A stretch of DNA of 64,000 bases from Actinoplanes sp. NBC_00393 (lineage in GTDB: Bacteria; Actinomycetota; Actinomycetes; Mycobacteriales; Micromonosporaceae), in NCBI RefSeq assembly GCF_036053395.1, contig NZ_CP107942.1, positions 6,032,501 through 6,096,500 on the forward strand, read 5' to 3'. Position 1 is the stretch's first letter, and the number at the start of each line of letters is the position of its first letter. Positions 8,151-15,278 of this stretch are shown here, one piece after another. The notes under the pieces were generated by a model. The model did no database searches. It saw nothing but the letters and a program-made list of their open reading frames with translations, and was not told the origin of the DNA. A program made the position numbers and the translations under genes.

Positions 8151-8908
8151 GCCCGGACCAGCCGGACGCCGGCCGCCTCGACGTCACCGGCGAGCTCCTC
8201 GTCGAGCCCGTTGTCGGTGATCAGCAGGTCCAGCTCGGCGAGACCGCCGAACCGGGCCAGGTAGTCGTTGCCGATCTTGGTGTGGTCGGCGAGCAGGACG
8301 ACCCGGCGGGACGCGGCGATCATCGCCCGCTTGACCGCTGCCTCGGCCGGGTCCGGTGTGGTCATGCCGCGTTCGACGGTGCAGCCGTTGGTGCCCATGA
8401 ACGCGACGTCGACGTACATCTCGGCCAGCGGCCGCAACGCCCAGTCGTCCACGGTGGCCAGGGTCTTGCCCCGGACCCGGCCGCCGAGCAACAGGACGGT
8501 GAGGTTGGGCTTGACGCCGAGGGCCGCGGCCAGCACCGGCGAGTTCACCACCACGGTGAGTTCGCGATCGGCCGGCAGCAGGTGGGCGAGACGGGCGGTG
8601 GTGGTCCCGGCGTCCAGGATGATCGCCCCGTCCTCCGGCACCTCGGCGAGCGCCGCCTTGGCGATCCGCTCCTTCTCGCTGATCAGGACGGCGTCCCGGG
8701 TGGCGAGGGCCGGCTCGAAGCCGAGCCGCTCCACCGGGATGGCGCCACCGTGCACCCGGCGAAGCACGCCGGCCCGCTCCAGCACGGTCAGGTCGCGGCG
8801 GATCGTCTCGGCCGTCACGGCGAAGCTGTCCGCCAGCGCGACCACGTCCACCCGGCCTTCGGCGCGGGCGCGCCGCACTATCTCCTGCTGGCGTTCCTCG
8901 GCGTACAT
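8147..8908 (-). CDS. DeoR-family sugar-phosphate-responsive regulator
   Basis: A 253-residue DeoR/GlpR-family transcription factor. Seen: the N-terminal winged helix-turn-helix (MYAEERQQEIVRRARAEGRVDVVALADSFAVTAETIRRDL) and the effector-binding DeoRC domain with its GTTTARLA and MGTNG motifs, where a sugar phosphate normally binds. I chose ATG 8908, the usual DeoR start. An upstream in-frame extension of 25 residues is unlike the family and rich in Lys. It is the first gene of the operon and overlaps pfkB by 4 bp. It probably represses the operon until a fructose or alditol phosphate appears; this is inferred from family behaviour. Confidence 0.9.
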   Translation of the reverse strand: MYAEERQQEIVRRARAEGRVDVVALADSFAVTAETIRRDLTVLERAGVLRRVHGGAIPVERLGFEPALATRDAVLISEKERIAKAALAEVPEDGAIILDAGTTTARLAHLLPADRELTVVVNSPVLAAALGVKPNLTVLLLGGRVRGKTLATVDDWALRPLAEMYVDVAFMGTNGCTVERGMTTPDPAEAAVKRAMIAASRRVVLLADHTKIGNDYLARFGGLAELDLLITDNGLDEELAGDVEAAGVRLVRA

Positions 8909-9069
8909 CTGTGGCTCACCGCCCGACTTCGTTTTGGCTTTGTCTTTGTTTACGCCCGCTTCTGCCCGAACGCAATATGTCAAAGAGATTTCGATCTCCT
9001 TACGCGAAGATCCGGAACCCCATGTCCAGCCAAAACGGAAGTATTCGGAAGTTGCCCGTTTATGTGGGT
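8909..9069 (-). promoter_or_regulatory. Probable promoter/operator region of the deoR-pfkB-PTS operon
   Basis: A 160-bp gap that is clearly more AT-rich than its surroundings. On the minus strand it carries a TTGACA-like hexamer at 8978-8983, a small hairpin GAGAT-TTCG-ATCTC at 8985-8998, and repeated ACAAAG / CAAAAC elements near 8925-8950. A matching inverted element CAAAACGGAAG lies at 9031-9041. DeoR-type operators are often repeated A/T-rich elements of this kind. No convincing -10 hexamer at the right distance was found, so the exact promoter is uncertain. Confidence 0.45.
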
Positions 9070-9735
9070 TTAGCGGCGAGTCGCACCGGCAGCGCTGTAC
9101 GGCGGCAGGCCGAGCGTCTTACGGATGGCCTGCTGCACCTCGTCGAGCGGCGGGCGGCCGTCCACGTCGTGCACGACCTCCTTGCGCCGGAACAGCTCCA
9201 GCACCGGCCGGGTCTTCTCGTGGTAGTCGCGCAGCCGGGCCTCGAGCGCCTCGGGAGTGTCGTCGGCGCGGGTGACCAGCTCGTGGCCGCAGATGTCGCA
9301 GCGGCCCTCCTGCTCGGGCCGGTCGGCGATCAGGTTGTAGTCCATGCCGCAATTCGGGCAGAGCCGGCGGCTGAGCACCCGGCGCCGCACCTCCTCGTCG
9401 GACAGCTCGAGGTGGATCACGGCGTCGATGTCGTAGCTCTCCATGAAGAACTCGGCCTGCCGGCCGTTACGCGGGAAGCCGTCGATGATGAAGCCGTAGT
9501 TCCAGTCATGGATGCCCATGCGGCGGCGCACCACGTCCTCGACGAGGTCGTCGCCGACCAGCTCACCGGCGGCCATCAGCCGCTTGACCTGGGCGCCGAT
9601 CTTCGTGTGGTTGCGCACGTGCCAGCGGAAGACGTCACCCACGCTGATGTGCACCAGGTCGAACTCCTGGGCCAGGATCTTGCTCTGGGTGCCCTTGCCG
9701 CTGCCCTGCACGCCCATGATCACGTACTTGCGCAT
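9070..9735 (-). CDS. adk: Adenylate kinase, zinc-finger LID type
   Basis: A 221-residue nucleoside monophosphate kinase that interconverts ATP, ADP and AMP. Seen: the P-loop GVQGSGKGTQ at residues 8-17, the AMP-binding stretch IIDGFPRN and the LID domain with four zinc-type cysteines (C126, C129, C146, C149). The main actinobacterial adk normally sits beside secY in the ribosomal protein cluster and often lacks these cysteines. This gene is elsewhere and is therefore probably a second, accessory adenylate kinase (inference). The start ATG 9735 is immediately after the stop of an unrelated upstream gene. Confidence 0.88.
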   Translation of the reverse strand: MRKYVIMGVQGSGKGTQSKILAQEFDLVHISVGDVFRWHVRNHTKIGAQVKRLMAAGELVGDDLVEDVVRRRMGIHDWNYGFIIDGFPRNGRQAEFFMESYDIDAVIHLELSDEEVRRRVLSRRLCPNCGMDYNLIADRPEQEGRCDICGHELVTRADDTPEALEARLRDYHEKTRPVLELFRRKEVVHDVDGRPPLDEVQQAIRKTLGLPPYSAAGATRR

Positions 9736-9743
9736 GTGGCCTC

Positions 9744-10325
9744 CTACGGCTGGTCGGCCGCGCCGATCCGCAACGGGCCGGGCGGCAGTCCGGTCAACGT
9801 GGTCGGGTCGATGCTCCACGCGCCGGCCACCTGGAACACGTCGCGCTCGGCGACCAGCACCGTGGTCTCCTCCGGGTCGAAGTCGCCGGGCAGCCCGGCG
9901 TCGCGTTCCGCCGGGTCCGGCTCGCCGAACCACGACGTGACCTCGCCGGTCTGCCCCACATACCCGAAAGCGCGGATCAGATCACCGTGCGCCGCCCGCT
10001 GCCATCGATGCAGCTCGGTGACTCGATGTGTGGCGAAGTATTGCACCTCGGCGCCGAGCTCCGCGGAGAGCGCGACCACGTCCGGCGGGGTCTGCATGAG
10101 ACGGCGGCCGACGGCGAGCACCCAGCGGGTGTCCCGGGCGCCGGGCAGCAACGGGGTGACCGCCACCCGGTCGTCGGTGAGATGGGCCAGATCGAGGCCG
10201 TCCCGCCAGGACACCGGGCCGAGGTCGCGCAGGCCGAGGGCCGCCAGGACGGCGCCCGGCTCGCCACCGGCGACGGCGAGCCAGGCCTGCTTGCCGCCGA
10301 ATCCGGTCATGACGTCGGTATCCAT
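9744..10325 (-). CDS. Conserved hypothetical protein
   Basis: A 193-residue soluble protein of unknown function. It shows mixed alpha/beta composition with a Trp-rich central part (HRWQRAAHGDLIRAFGYVGQTGEVTSWFGEP) and an acidic region before the C-terminus. There are no membrane segments, signal peptide or catalytic motif I can name. The GC3 pattern is that of a real gene. The upstream sequence has no clear ribosome site, so a start at the second Met (codon 6, about 10310) is equally possible. It lies 8 bp upstream of adk on the same strand and may be co-transcribed with it. I do not recognise its family. Confidence 0.6.
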   Translation of the reverse strand: MDTDVMTGFGGKQAWLAVAGGEPGAVLAALGLRDLGPVSWRDGLDLAHLTDDRVAVTPLLPGARDTRWVLAVGRRLMQTPPDVVALSAELGAEVQYFATHRVTELHRWQRAAHGDLIRAFGYVGQTGEVTSWFGEPDPAERDAGLPGDFDPEETTVLVAERDVFQVAGAWSIDPTTLTGLPPGPLRIGAADQP

Positions 10326-10399
10326 GTCCGCAACGCTATCCGGCGTACGCCCGATACTGTCCGGTTACGCCCATTCGCCGGGCGCGCGGGAGACGCGCG

Positions 10400-10921
10400 T
10401 CACGGCCATCCGTAGTTGCGGCGCAGGATCGCCGCGACCCGGTCGAAGCGGGTCCGGTCCAGCACCGCGCCCTCGCGGCGGATGCCGTCCTCCTCCACCT
10501 CCAGCACCCGGTCGAGCCGGACCCAGCTCGGCCGCGCGGTCCGGTCCCAGTCGCCGGGGCCGAGCGCGAGCCAGTGCCGCTGGCCGTCGCGGTCGCTCTG
10601 GCTGGAGAGCATCAGGCCGAGCAGCGTACGCCCGTCGCGCCCGACCACCAGCACCGGACGATCCTTGCCCTGAGCCGGATCGTCCTCGTACGGCACCCAG
10701 GTCCAGACGATCTCCCCGGGATCGGCGTCACCGTCCAGATCGGGCGCATACGCCAGATGCCGTCCCGCCCGCGGCCGGGGCACCTGCCGGGGCGGTCGCG
10801 CCGGAGTCGCGGGTTGTGCCGGCACGGTTTCGCGCGGGACCTCGACGTCCTGCTCGTACACCGGCTGCCGGTCCGGCGCGCCCGCCAGGCGCCGGAAGAA
10901 CGTCTTCAAGATTTCGAGCAC
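10400..10921 (-). CDS. PemK/MazF-fold protein with N-terminal extension
   Basis: A 173-residue protein. From residue 68 on it resembles the PemK/MazF endoribonuclease fold: GEIVWTWVPYEDDPAQGKDRPVLVV carries the usual strand-loop with Arg88-Pro89, followed by LGLMLSSQS and the C-terminal helix FDRVAAIL. The first 65 residues form a Pro/Arg-rich extension not found in classical MazF toxins. No antitoxin-sized gene is adjacent: upstream is an agmatinase on the other strand, downstream the unknown 193-residue protein. The missing partner and the long linker argue for a housekeeping relative and not an active toxin, but this is inference. Confidence 0.7.
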   Translation of the reverse strand: MLEILKTFFRRLAGAPDRQPVYEQDVEVPRETVPAQPATPARPPRQVPRPRAGRHLAYAPDLDGDADPGEIVWTWVPYEDDPAQGKDRPVLVVGRDGRTLLGLMLSSQSDRDGQRHWLALGPGDWDRTARPSWVRLDRVLEVEEDGIRREGAVLDRTRFDRVAAILRRNYGWP

Positions 10922-10981
10922 CGCCGCACCCTACAGCCGGTTCCGCTGCACGCCCCGCCTCGGCGGGGAAGGATGACCAGC

Positions 10982-12019
10982 ATGACCCGATACGGACCGA
11001 TGTTCGGACCGGACTACACCTTCCTCGGTGTGCCGGCCTGTGACTGGCAGGAGCCGCGCACCTACGCCGACGCCGACGTCGTGATCCTCGGCGCCCCGTT
11101 CGACGGCGGCACCTCGCACCGCCCCGGCGCCCGGTTCGGCCCGCAGGTGATCCGCGGCACCGACTACCTCGCGCACGACGGCTCGCGCCCGCACATGGCG
11201 ATGCGGGTCAACGCGCTCACCGACGATCTGACCGTGCTGGACGCCGGCGACCTGGAGGTGTTCAGCGGCGAGATCGAGCGCAGCTGCCGGACCATCGAGG
11301 ACGCGGTGGCGTTCGTCTCCGGCCACGGCGCGATCCCGTTGATCCTCGGCGGCGACCACACCATCACCTGGCCGGACTGCACCGGGGTGTCGCGAACCCA
11401 CGGCAAGGGCAGAGTCGCGGTCATCCACTTCGACGCGCATGCCGACACCGGGGACATCGAGTTCGGCTCGCTCTACGGCCACGGCCAGCCGATGCGCCGG
11501 CTGATCGAGTCGGGCGCGGTCCGCGGCGACCGGTTCCTGCAGCTCGGCCTGCGCGGGTACTGGCCCGGGCCGGACGTGCTGGACTGGATGGCCGACCAGC
11601 GGATGAACTCGTTCCACATGAGCGAGATCGTCGAGCGCGGGCTGGACGCGGTCCTGGACAGCGCCTTCGAGATCGCCCTGGACGGCTGCGACGGCGTCTT
11701 CCTGTCGGTCGACATCGACGTCTGCGATCCCGGGCACGCGCCCGGCACCGGCACCCCCGAGCCCGGCGGGTTCTCCGCCCGGCAACTGCTGGACAGCGTC
11801 TCGCGGATCTGCCACGAGCTGCCGGTGGTCGGCATGGACATCGTCGAGGTGTCGCCGCCGTTCGACCACGCCGACATCACCGCGATGCTGGGCAATCGGG
11901 TGGTCCTCGAAGCGCTCTCCGGGATGGCCCGGCGGCGCAAGGACGGCGACGGGCCGCGGTGGAGCCGCGCCACACCGTTGCTCCAAGATCGGGGTACGCC
12001 GAAGGACAGCCCGGATTAA
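10982..12019 (+). CDS. speB: Agmatinase/arginase-family ureohydrolase
   Basis: A 345-residue ureohydrolase that binds two manganese ions and releases urea from a guanidino substrate. Seen: the metal motifs GGDHT, DAHADTGD and DIDVCDPGHAPG, with all the His and Asp ligands, plus the C-terminal DIVEVSPPFD block typical of agmatinases. Start: GGGGAAGG at 10965-10972 is spaced 9 bp from ATG 10982 but touches the other candidate ATG 10973, so 10982 is preferred. Homologous enzymes include agmatinase, guanidinobutyrase and guanidinopropionase, so the exact substrate is open. The stop overlaps the convergent DUF397 gene by 4 bp. Confidence 0.88.
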   Translation: MTRYGPMFGPDYTFLGVPACDWQEPRTYADADVVILGAPFDGGTSHRPGARFGPQVIRGTDYLAHDGSRPHMAMRVNALTDDLTVLDAGDLEVFSGEIERSCRTIEDAVAFVSGHGAIPLILGGDHTITWPDCTGVSRTHGKGRVAVIHFDAHADTGDIEFGSLYGHGQPMRRLIESGAVRGDRFLQLGLRGYWPGPDVLDWMADQRMNSFHMSEIVERGLDAVLDSAFEIALDGCDGVFLSVDIDVCDPGHAPGTGTPEPGGFSARQLLDSVSRICHELPVVGMDIVEVSPPFDHADITAMLGNRVVLEALSGMARRRKDGDGPRWSRATPLLQDRGTPKDSPD

Positions 12020-12222
12020 CCGAGGTCGAACTCGCCGTCCCGGACGCCGGCGAGGAAAGCGACCCACTCCGAGTGGGTGAAGACCAGCGCCGCGCCGTCC
12101 GGGTCCTTGGTGTCGCGGACCGCCACGATGCCGGGAAGGTTGATCGCCACCTCGACGCAGTCGCCCCCGTTGCCGCCGCTGCGAGTGCTCTTGTGCCAGA
12201 CGGCACCGGTCAGGTCAGCCAT
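12016..12222 (-). CDS. DUF397 small protein
   Basis: A 68-residue DUF397 protein. The pattern WHKSTRSGGNGGDCVEVA then VAVRDTKDPDGAALVFTHSEWVAFLAGVRDGEFD covers the whole domain. DUF397 proteins include Streptomyces BldB relatives and are typically encoded beside an XRE-DUF5753 regulator, as here (10-bp gap). Together they form the WhiJ-like pairs, present in many copies in actinomycete genomes and linked to development and antibiotic production. A GGAGAG ribosome site precedes the ATG. The molecular role of the small partner is not settled. Confidence 0.9.
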   Translation of the reverse strand: MADLTGAVWHKSTRSGGNGGDCVEVAINLPGIVAVRDTKDPDGAALVFTHSEWVAFLAGVRDGEFDLG

Positions 12223-12232
12223 CGCTCTCTCC

Positions 12233-13111
12233 TCAAGCGCCGTCGCTGCGTTCGATGATCGCGGCGATGAGATCGTCGGAATCGGCCTGGCTGAGCGCGG
12301 TCGCCTCCAGCTCTGCCCAGATCGACTCGTACGTCTCCACCTCCTTGAGCTTATCCAGGTAGAGCGCGCCGGTGAGATTCTCGCAGTAGATCGTCGTGGG
12401 CTCCGGCGACGCCGTCCCGACCGCCGGGAACTCCAGCACAGTGAACTGGCCGGAACTGGCCGCGGCGTGCGGGCCGGCCCCGAACGGGATCACCCGGACG
12501 CTGACGTTGGGCCGGGTCGACACGTTCACCAGGTGCGCCAACTGCTTCTGCATGCCCAGTGTGTCCGGGATCGCGCGGTGCAGCACCCCCTCGTCGATGA
12601 TCACGTCGAGCTGTGGGGCCTGCGGGCGGCGACGGCTCAGCAGCGACTGCCGCTCGAGCCGGACCGCCACCGCGTTCTCCACCGCGGCCTCGTCGTCACC
12701 GTGCCAGCGGCGGAAGACGCATTCCGCGTACTCCCGGCTCTGCAGCAGGCCGGGGATCACGCTCGGGGCGAACGAGCGCAGCCGGCTCGCCGCCTGCTCC
12801 ATGCCGACATAGAGCTCGAACCAGGCCGGGACGACATCGCCGTACGCATGCCACCAGCCCTTCGCCTTCGACTCCTGGGCCAGCCCGATCAGCACCTCGG
12901 TCATGTGGCCGGGCGCCGTGTAGACCGAGCACATCGCGATCACGTCGTGCTTGCGGACCGGCACCTCACCGTTCTCGATCCGATACATCCGGGCGCGGGA
13001 GAACTCCAGCTCCTGTGCCGCCGCCATCAGCGAGATGCCGGCCTGCTCCCGCAGCTGCCGCAGGAGCCGTCCCACCTGCCGCCGCGGCACGGTCGAGCCC
13101 GTCTCGGTCAT
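12233..13111 (-). CDS. XRE-family regulator with DUF5753 domain (WhiJ-like), copy 1
   Basis: A 292-residue DNA-binding protein. Residues about 10-65 form a Cro/C1-type helix-turn-helix (VGRLLRQLREQAGISLMAAAQELEFSRARMYRIENGEVPV). The rest is the DUF5753 ligand/partner domain, with its typical YVGMEQAASRLRSFAPSVIPGLLQSREYAE and VIPFGAGPHAA blocks. The start ATG 13111 has a GGGGAGCG ribosome site about 8 bp upstream; the open frame continues further upstream but without family resemblance. It is followed by DUF397 (10 bp) and is divergent from the small Cys-rich gene at 13283. It probably binds the palindrome at 13178-13204 and controls both directions (inference). Confidence 0.9.
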   Translation of the reverse strand: MTETGSTVPRRQVGRLLRQLREQAGISLMAAAQELEFSRARMYRIENGEVPVRKHDVIAMCSVYTAPGHMTEVLIGLAQESKAKGWWHAYGDVVPAWFELYVGMEQAASRLRSFAPSVIPGLLQSREYAECVFRRWHGDDEAAVENAVAVRLERQSLLSRRRPQAPQLDVIIDEGVLHRAIPDTLGMQKQLAHLVNVSTRPNVSVRVIPFGAGPHAAASSGQFTVLEFPAVGTASPEPTTIYCENLTGALYLDKLKEVETYESIWAELEATALSQADSDDLIAAIIERSDGA

Positions 13112-13177
13112 CCGCTTTCGCTCCCCACCATCCGCCGGTGTATCGAACGAGACGATCGCATCGCCCCGGGCGAGACA

Positions 13178-13204
13178 GCGAGAATCCATTTCTGGGATTC
13201 TCGC
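13178..13204. promoter_or_regulatory. Palindromic operator candidate between XRE regulator and small Cys-rich gene
   Basis: A perfect inverted repeat with 10-bp arms: GCGAGAATCC at 13178-13187 and GGATTCTCGC at 13195-13204, separated by 7 bp. It sits in the 171-bp gap between the divergent genes, 67 bp from the XRE start and 79 bp from the small-gene start. Position and symmetry suggest an autoregulatory site, though a hairpin in a leader RNA cannot be excluded. Confidence 0.65.
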
Positions 13205-13282
13205 CAAACCGCCTTGAGGTGCAGGGTAGGCCACGGAAGTCTTCGATGTGTAGCCGCCGAATCGCTCAAAGTGAGGCCGGGA

Positions 13283-13519
13283 ATGCTGGTGCCGCGGACC
13301 GAACACGTCGGGGACCGTCCGTCGTGGGACTGCCGGGTCTGCGGCCTGCCGTGGCCGTGTGCCACCGCGAAGGTCGAGCTCGTCGAGCAGTACCAGAAGT
13401 TCCCGCACGGGCTCTCCGTCTACCTCGGCTCATGCCTGGTCGAGGCGATCGACGACTGGGCGGCCGGGGCCGGCGGACCACCGGCCGACCTCTACGAACG
13501 GTTCCTCGGCTGGGCCTGA
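13283..13519 (+). CDS. Small Cys-rich protein (PSWDCRxCGxPWPCA family), copy 1
   Basis: A 78-residue protein with an N-terminal motif RPSWDCRVCGLPWPCA, that is CxxC plus a third Cys close by, then a predicted helical part ending in LYERFLGW. The motif could bind a metal such as zinc, with the preceding TEH histidine as a possible fourth ligand (inference). A second member of the same family lies at 24806-25057, again divergent from an XRE-DUF5753 gene. The start ATG 13283 is preceded by a GAGG-type site. No function is known to me for this family. It is probably a genuine gene because the protein pattern is kept between the two copies. Confidence 0.75.
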   Translation: MLVPRTEHVGDRPSWDCRVCGLPWPCATAKVELVEQYQKFPHGLSVYLGSCLVEAIDDWAAGAGGPPADLYERFLGWA

Positions 13520-13526
13520 CGCCGGC

Positions 13527-14237
13527 TCAGTCCTCCACCCGCTTGCGCAGCGCGCGGTAGAGCTGGTCGTCCTGCACCGCGCTGTACAGCGTGCGGTCCG
13601 GGCCGGCCATCGGCACCCACGGGCAGGACTTGTCCTTACCGGTCAGGTTCACCTCGCCGACCTTCTTGTGAGTGGCCACCTCGTACACCGTCAACCGGTA
13701 ACGGCCCTGCCGCAACGGCATGGTCTGCGGATCCGGATCCTCCACCTTGCAGTCCCGCAGCTTCGGCCCGGCGCCGATCAGATCCAGACAGGCCACCAGC
13801 TGGACCTGCCCCGGTTTCGGGGCCCAGGCCTTGCGTTCGGCGGCCGTGCCCGCGTACGCCGTCTCGTTCAGGGTCCGCGTCGAGCGGTAGGTGACGTCCA
13901 TCTGGTCACGGACGCTGATCAGGATCGGGTGCGGCGCCGCACCCCGGTACTTCGGCGCATCCGGGTAGAACCAGTCCTGGCAGACCAACTCCAGGTCGTC
14001 GGTGGTGCGCGCCGGCTCGGTGGCCGCGCGCGGGCCGGCCAGGGCGCCCTCCACCGGGAACGACGGCGGCGGCCCGGCCGGCTTCGCCGCCGACGGCGGC
14101 AGGTTGATCAGCTGCACGAAGAAATAGGCCGCGGCGCCGAGACAGCCCACCAGCAGCAGCGCGAGCGCCGAGGTCCAGACCAGGGTGCGCCTTCGGGACG
14201 TACGCCCAGCAGCGCCCGCCTCGTCCACCTGCTGCAT
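13527..14237 (-). CDS. Membrane-anchored hypothetical protein
   Basis: A 236-residue protein with an Arg-rich N-terminus (RTSRRR), one hydrophobic helix at about residues 18-43 (LVWTSALALLLVGCLGAAAYFFVQ) and a large extracytoplasmic domain containing four cysteines that could form disulfides. The orientation is probably N-in. A GGAG ribosome site precedes ATG 14237. I do not recognise the outer domain. It has the look of an actinobacterial DUF with a Pro-rich stalk after the membrane helix. Confidence 0.65.
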   Translation of the reverse strand: MQQVDEAGAAGRTSRRRTLVWTSALALLLVGCLGAAAYFFVQLINLPPSAAKPAGPPPSFPVEGALAGPRAATEPARTTDDLELVCQDWFYPDAPKYRGAAPHPILISVRDQMDVTYRSTRTLNETAYAGTAAERKAWAPKPGQVQLVACLDLIGAGPKLRDCKVEDPDPQTMPLRQGRYRLTVYEVATHKKVGEVNLTGKDKSCPWVPMAGPDRTLYSAVQDDQLYRALRKRVED

Positions 14238-14306
14238 CCGTCGCTCCCAGCCTCCAGGTCGCGACGAACTATATCGACGACGAGCGCTGCTGTGTACCGT
14301 CGGTCG

Positions 14307-14681
14307 TCAGAACGCGTACGGTCCGAAACGTCCCCAGGCCACGAAGGCCGCCAGGATCAGCAGCACCACGGCCGGGACCGCCTTCGGCGCCTCCTTGCGG
14401 CGCAGGTGCACGATCACCGCGCCGGCCATCATCAGCACCAGGCCGAGCGCCGCCAGCGGGACCAGAACCGTCGCGATGTCCAGCACCGCGGGCAGGATCA
14501 GGCCGATCGCGGCCAGCAACTCCGCCGCGCCGATCGCCTTGACCGCACCCGCGCTGAAGTCCTCGACCCAGGTCAGACCCGACTCGGCCAGCTTCTCCTT
14601 CGGCTGGGTCAGCTTCATCAGCCCGGCGCCGAGGAATGCGGCAGCGAGCAGGATGGTGACCACCCACAGAACGACGACCAT
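14307..14681 (-). CDS. DoxX-family membrane protein
   Basis: A 124-residue integral membrane protein with four hydrophobic helices. The first, ending AAFLGAGLMKLTQP, and the GAAELLAAIGLILP block in helix 2 are typical of the DoxX/DoxD-like family. Members of this family sit beside oxidoreductases and thiol or quinone stress genes. It is divergent from a MarR regulator across an 81-bp gap containing a palindrome at 14706-14716. This suggests it is controlled together with the MarR-dioxygenase operon. Confidence 0.85.
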   Translation of the reverse strand: MVVVLWVVTILLAAAFLGAGLMKLTQPKEKLAESGLTWVEDFSAGAVKAIGAAELLAAIGLILPAVLDIATVLVPLAALGLVLMMAGAVIVHLRRKEAPKAVPAVVLLILAAFVAWGRFGPYAF

Positions 14682-14705
14682 GATTTTCCACCTGACTCAG
14701 TGACT

Positions 14706-14716
14706 TCAACAGTTGA
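14706..14716. promoter_or_regulatory. Palindromic operator candidate for the MarR regulator
   Basis: A perfect odd palindrome TCAAC-A-GTTGA at 14706-14716 in an AT-richer 81-bp gap between divergent doxX and marR. A second short palindrome CTTAAG is at 14737-14742. MarR proteins bind palindromes of 16-20 bp in such divergent gaps; the flanks of this core are imperfectly symmetric (GACT-, -GAGT). Confidence 0.55.
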
Positions 14717-14762
14717 GTGAAAGTTAGTCGCGATGACTTAAGCAGGCAAGTGATCGGCTAGC

Positions 14763-15278
14763 ATGGGGCACATGGACCCAGCAGAGCCACGCTGGCTGAC
14801 CAGCGACGAACGCACCGCCTGGATGGCACTCACCAGCGTCTTCATGCGCCTGCCCGCCGCGCTCGACACCCAGTTGCAGCGCGACGCCGGAATCAGCCAC
14901 TTCGAGTACGGGATCCTCGCCGGCCTGTCCGAGTCCCCCGACCGCACGCTGCGGATGAGCACGCTCGCGCGGTTCGCCGAGGGATCGCTGGCCCGCCTCT
15001 CGCAGGCCGTCAGCCGGCTCGAGAAACGTGGCTGGGTGCGCCGCCGCCCCGACCCGGCCGACGGGCGCTACACCCTCGCCGAGCTCACCGACGACGGGTG
15101 GGACAAGGTCGTCGCCACCGCGCCCGGGCACGTCGAGGCCGCCCGCACGCTGGTCTTCGACCCGCTCACCAAGGCACAGGTCGGCCAGTTGCGGGAGATC
15201 TGCCGGCGCATCATGCACGCGGTCGACCCCGACGACACCTGCGGAACCGTCCACCCTGCGACCACGGAGAACCGATGA
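14763..15278 (+). CDS. MarR-family transcriptional regulator
   Basis: A 171-residue MarR-type winged helix protein. Seen: the recognition region MSTLARFAEGSLARLSQAVSRLEKRGWVRR and the wing DPADGRYTLAELTDDG, with the conserved D-x-R of the family. No cysteine sits in the N-terminal sensing region, but there is one near the C-terminus and one in the HTH-distal helix (REICRRI). A second ATG at 14772 has a GGGG stretch close before it and may be the real start. The stop overlaps the dioxygenase start by 4 bp (ATGA), so both are made together. Confidence 0.88.
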   Translation: MGHMDPAEPRWLTSDERTAWMALTSVFMRLPAALDTQLQRDAGISHFEYGILAGLSESPDRTLRMSTLARFAEGSLARLSQAVSRLEKRGWVRRRPDPADGRYTLAELTDDGWDKVVATAPGHVEAARTLVFDPLTKAQVGQLREICRRIMHAVDPDDTCGTVHPATTENR

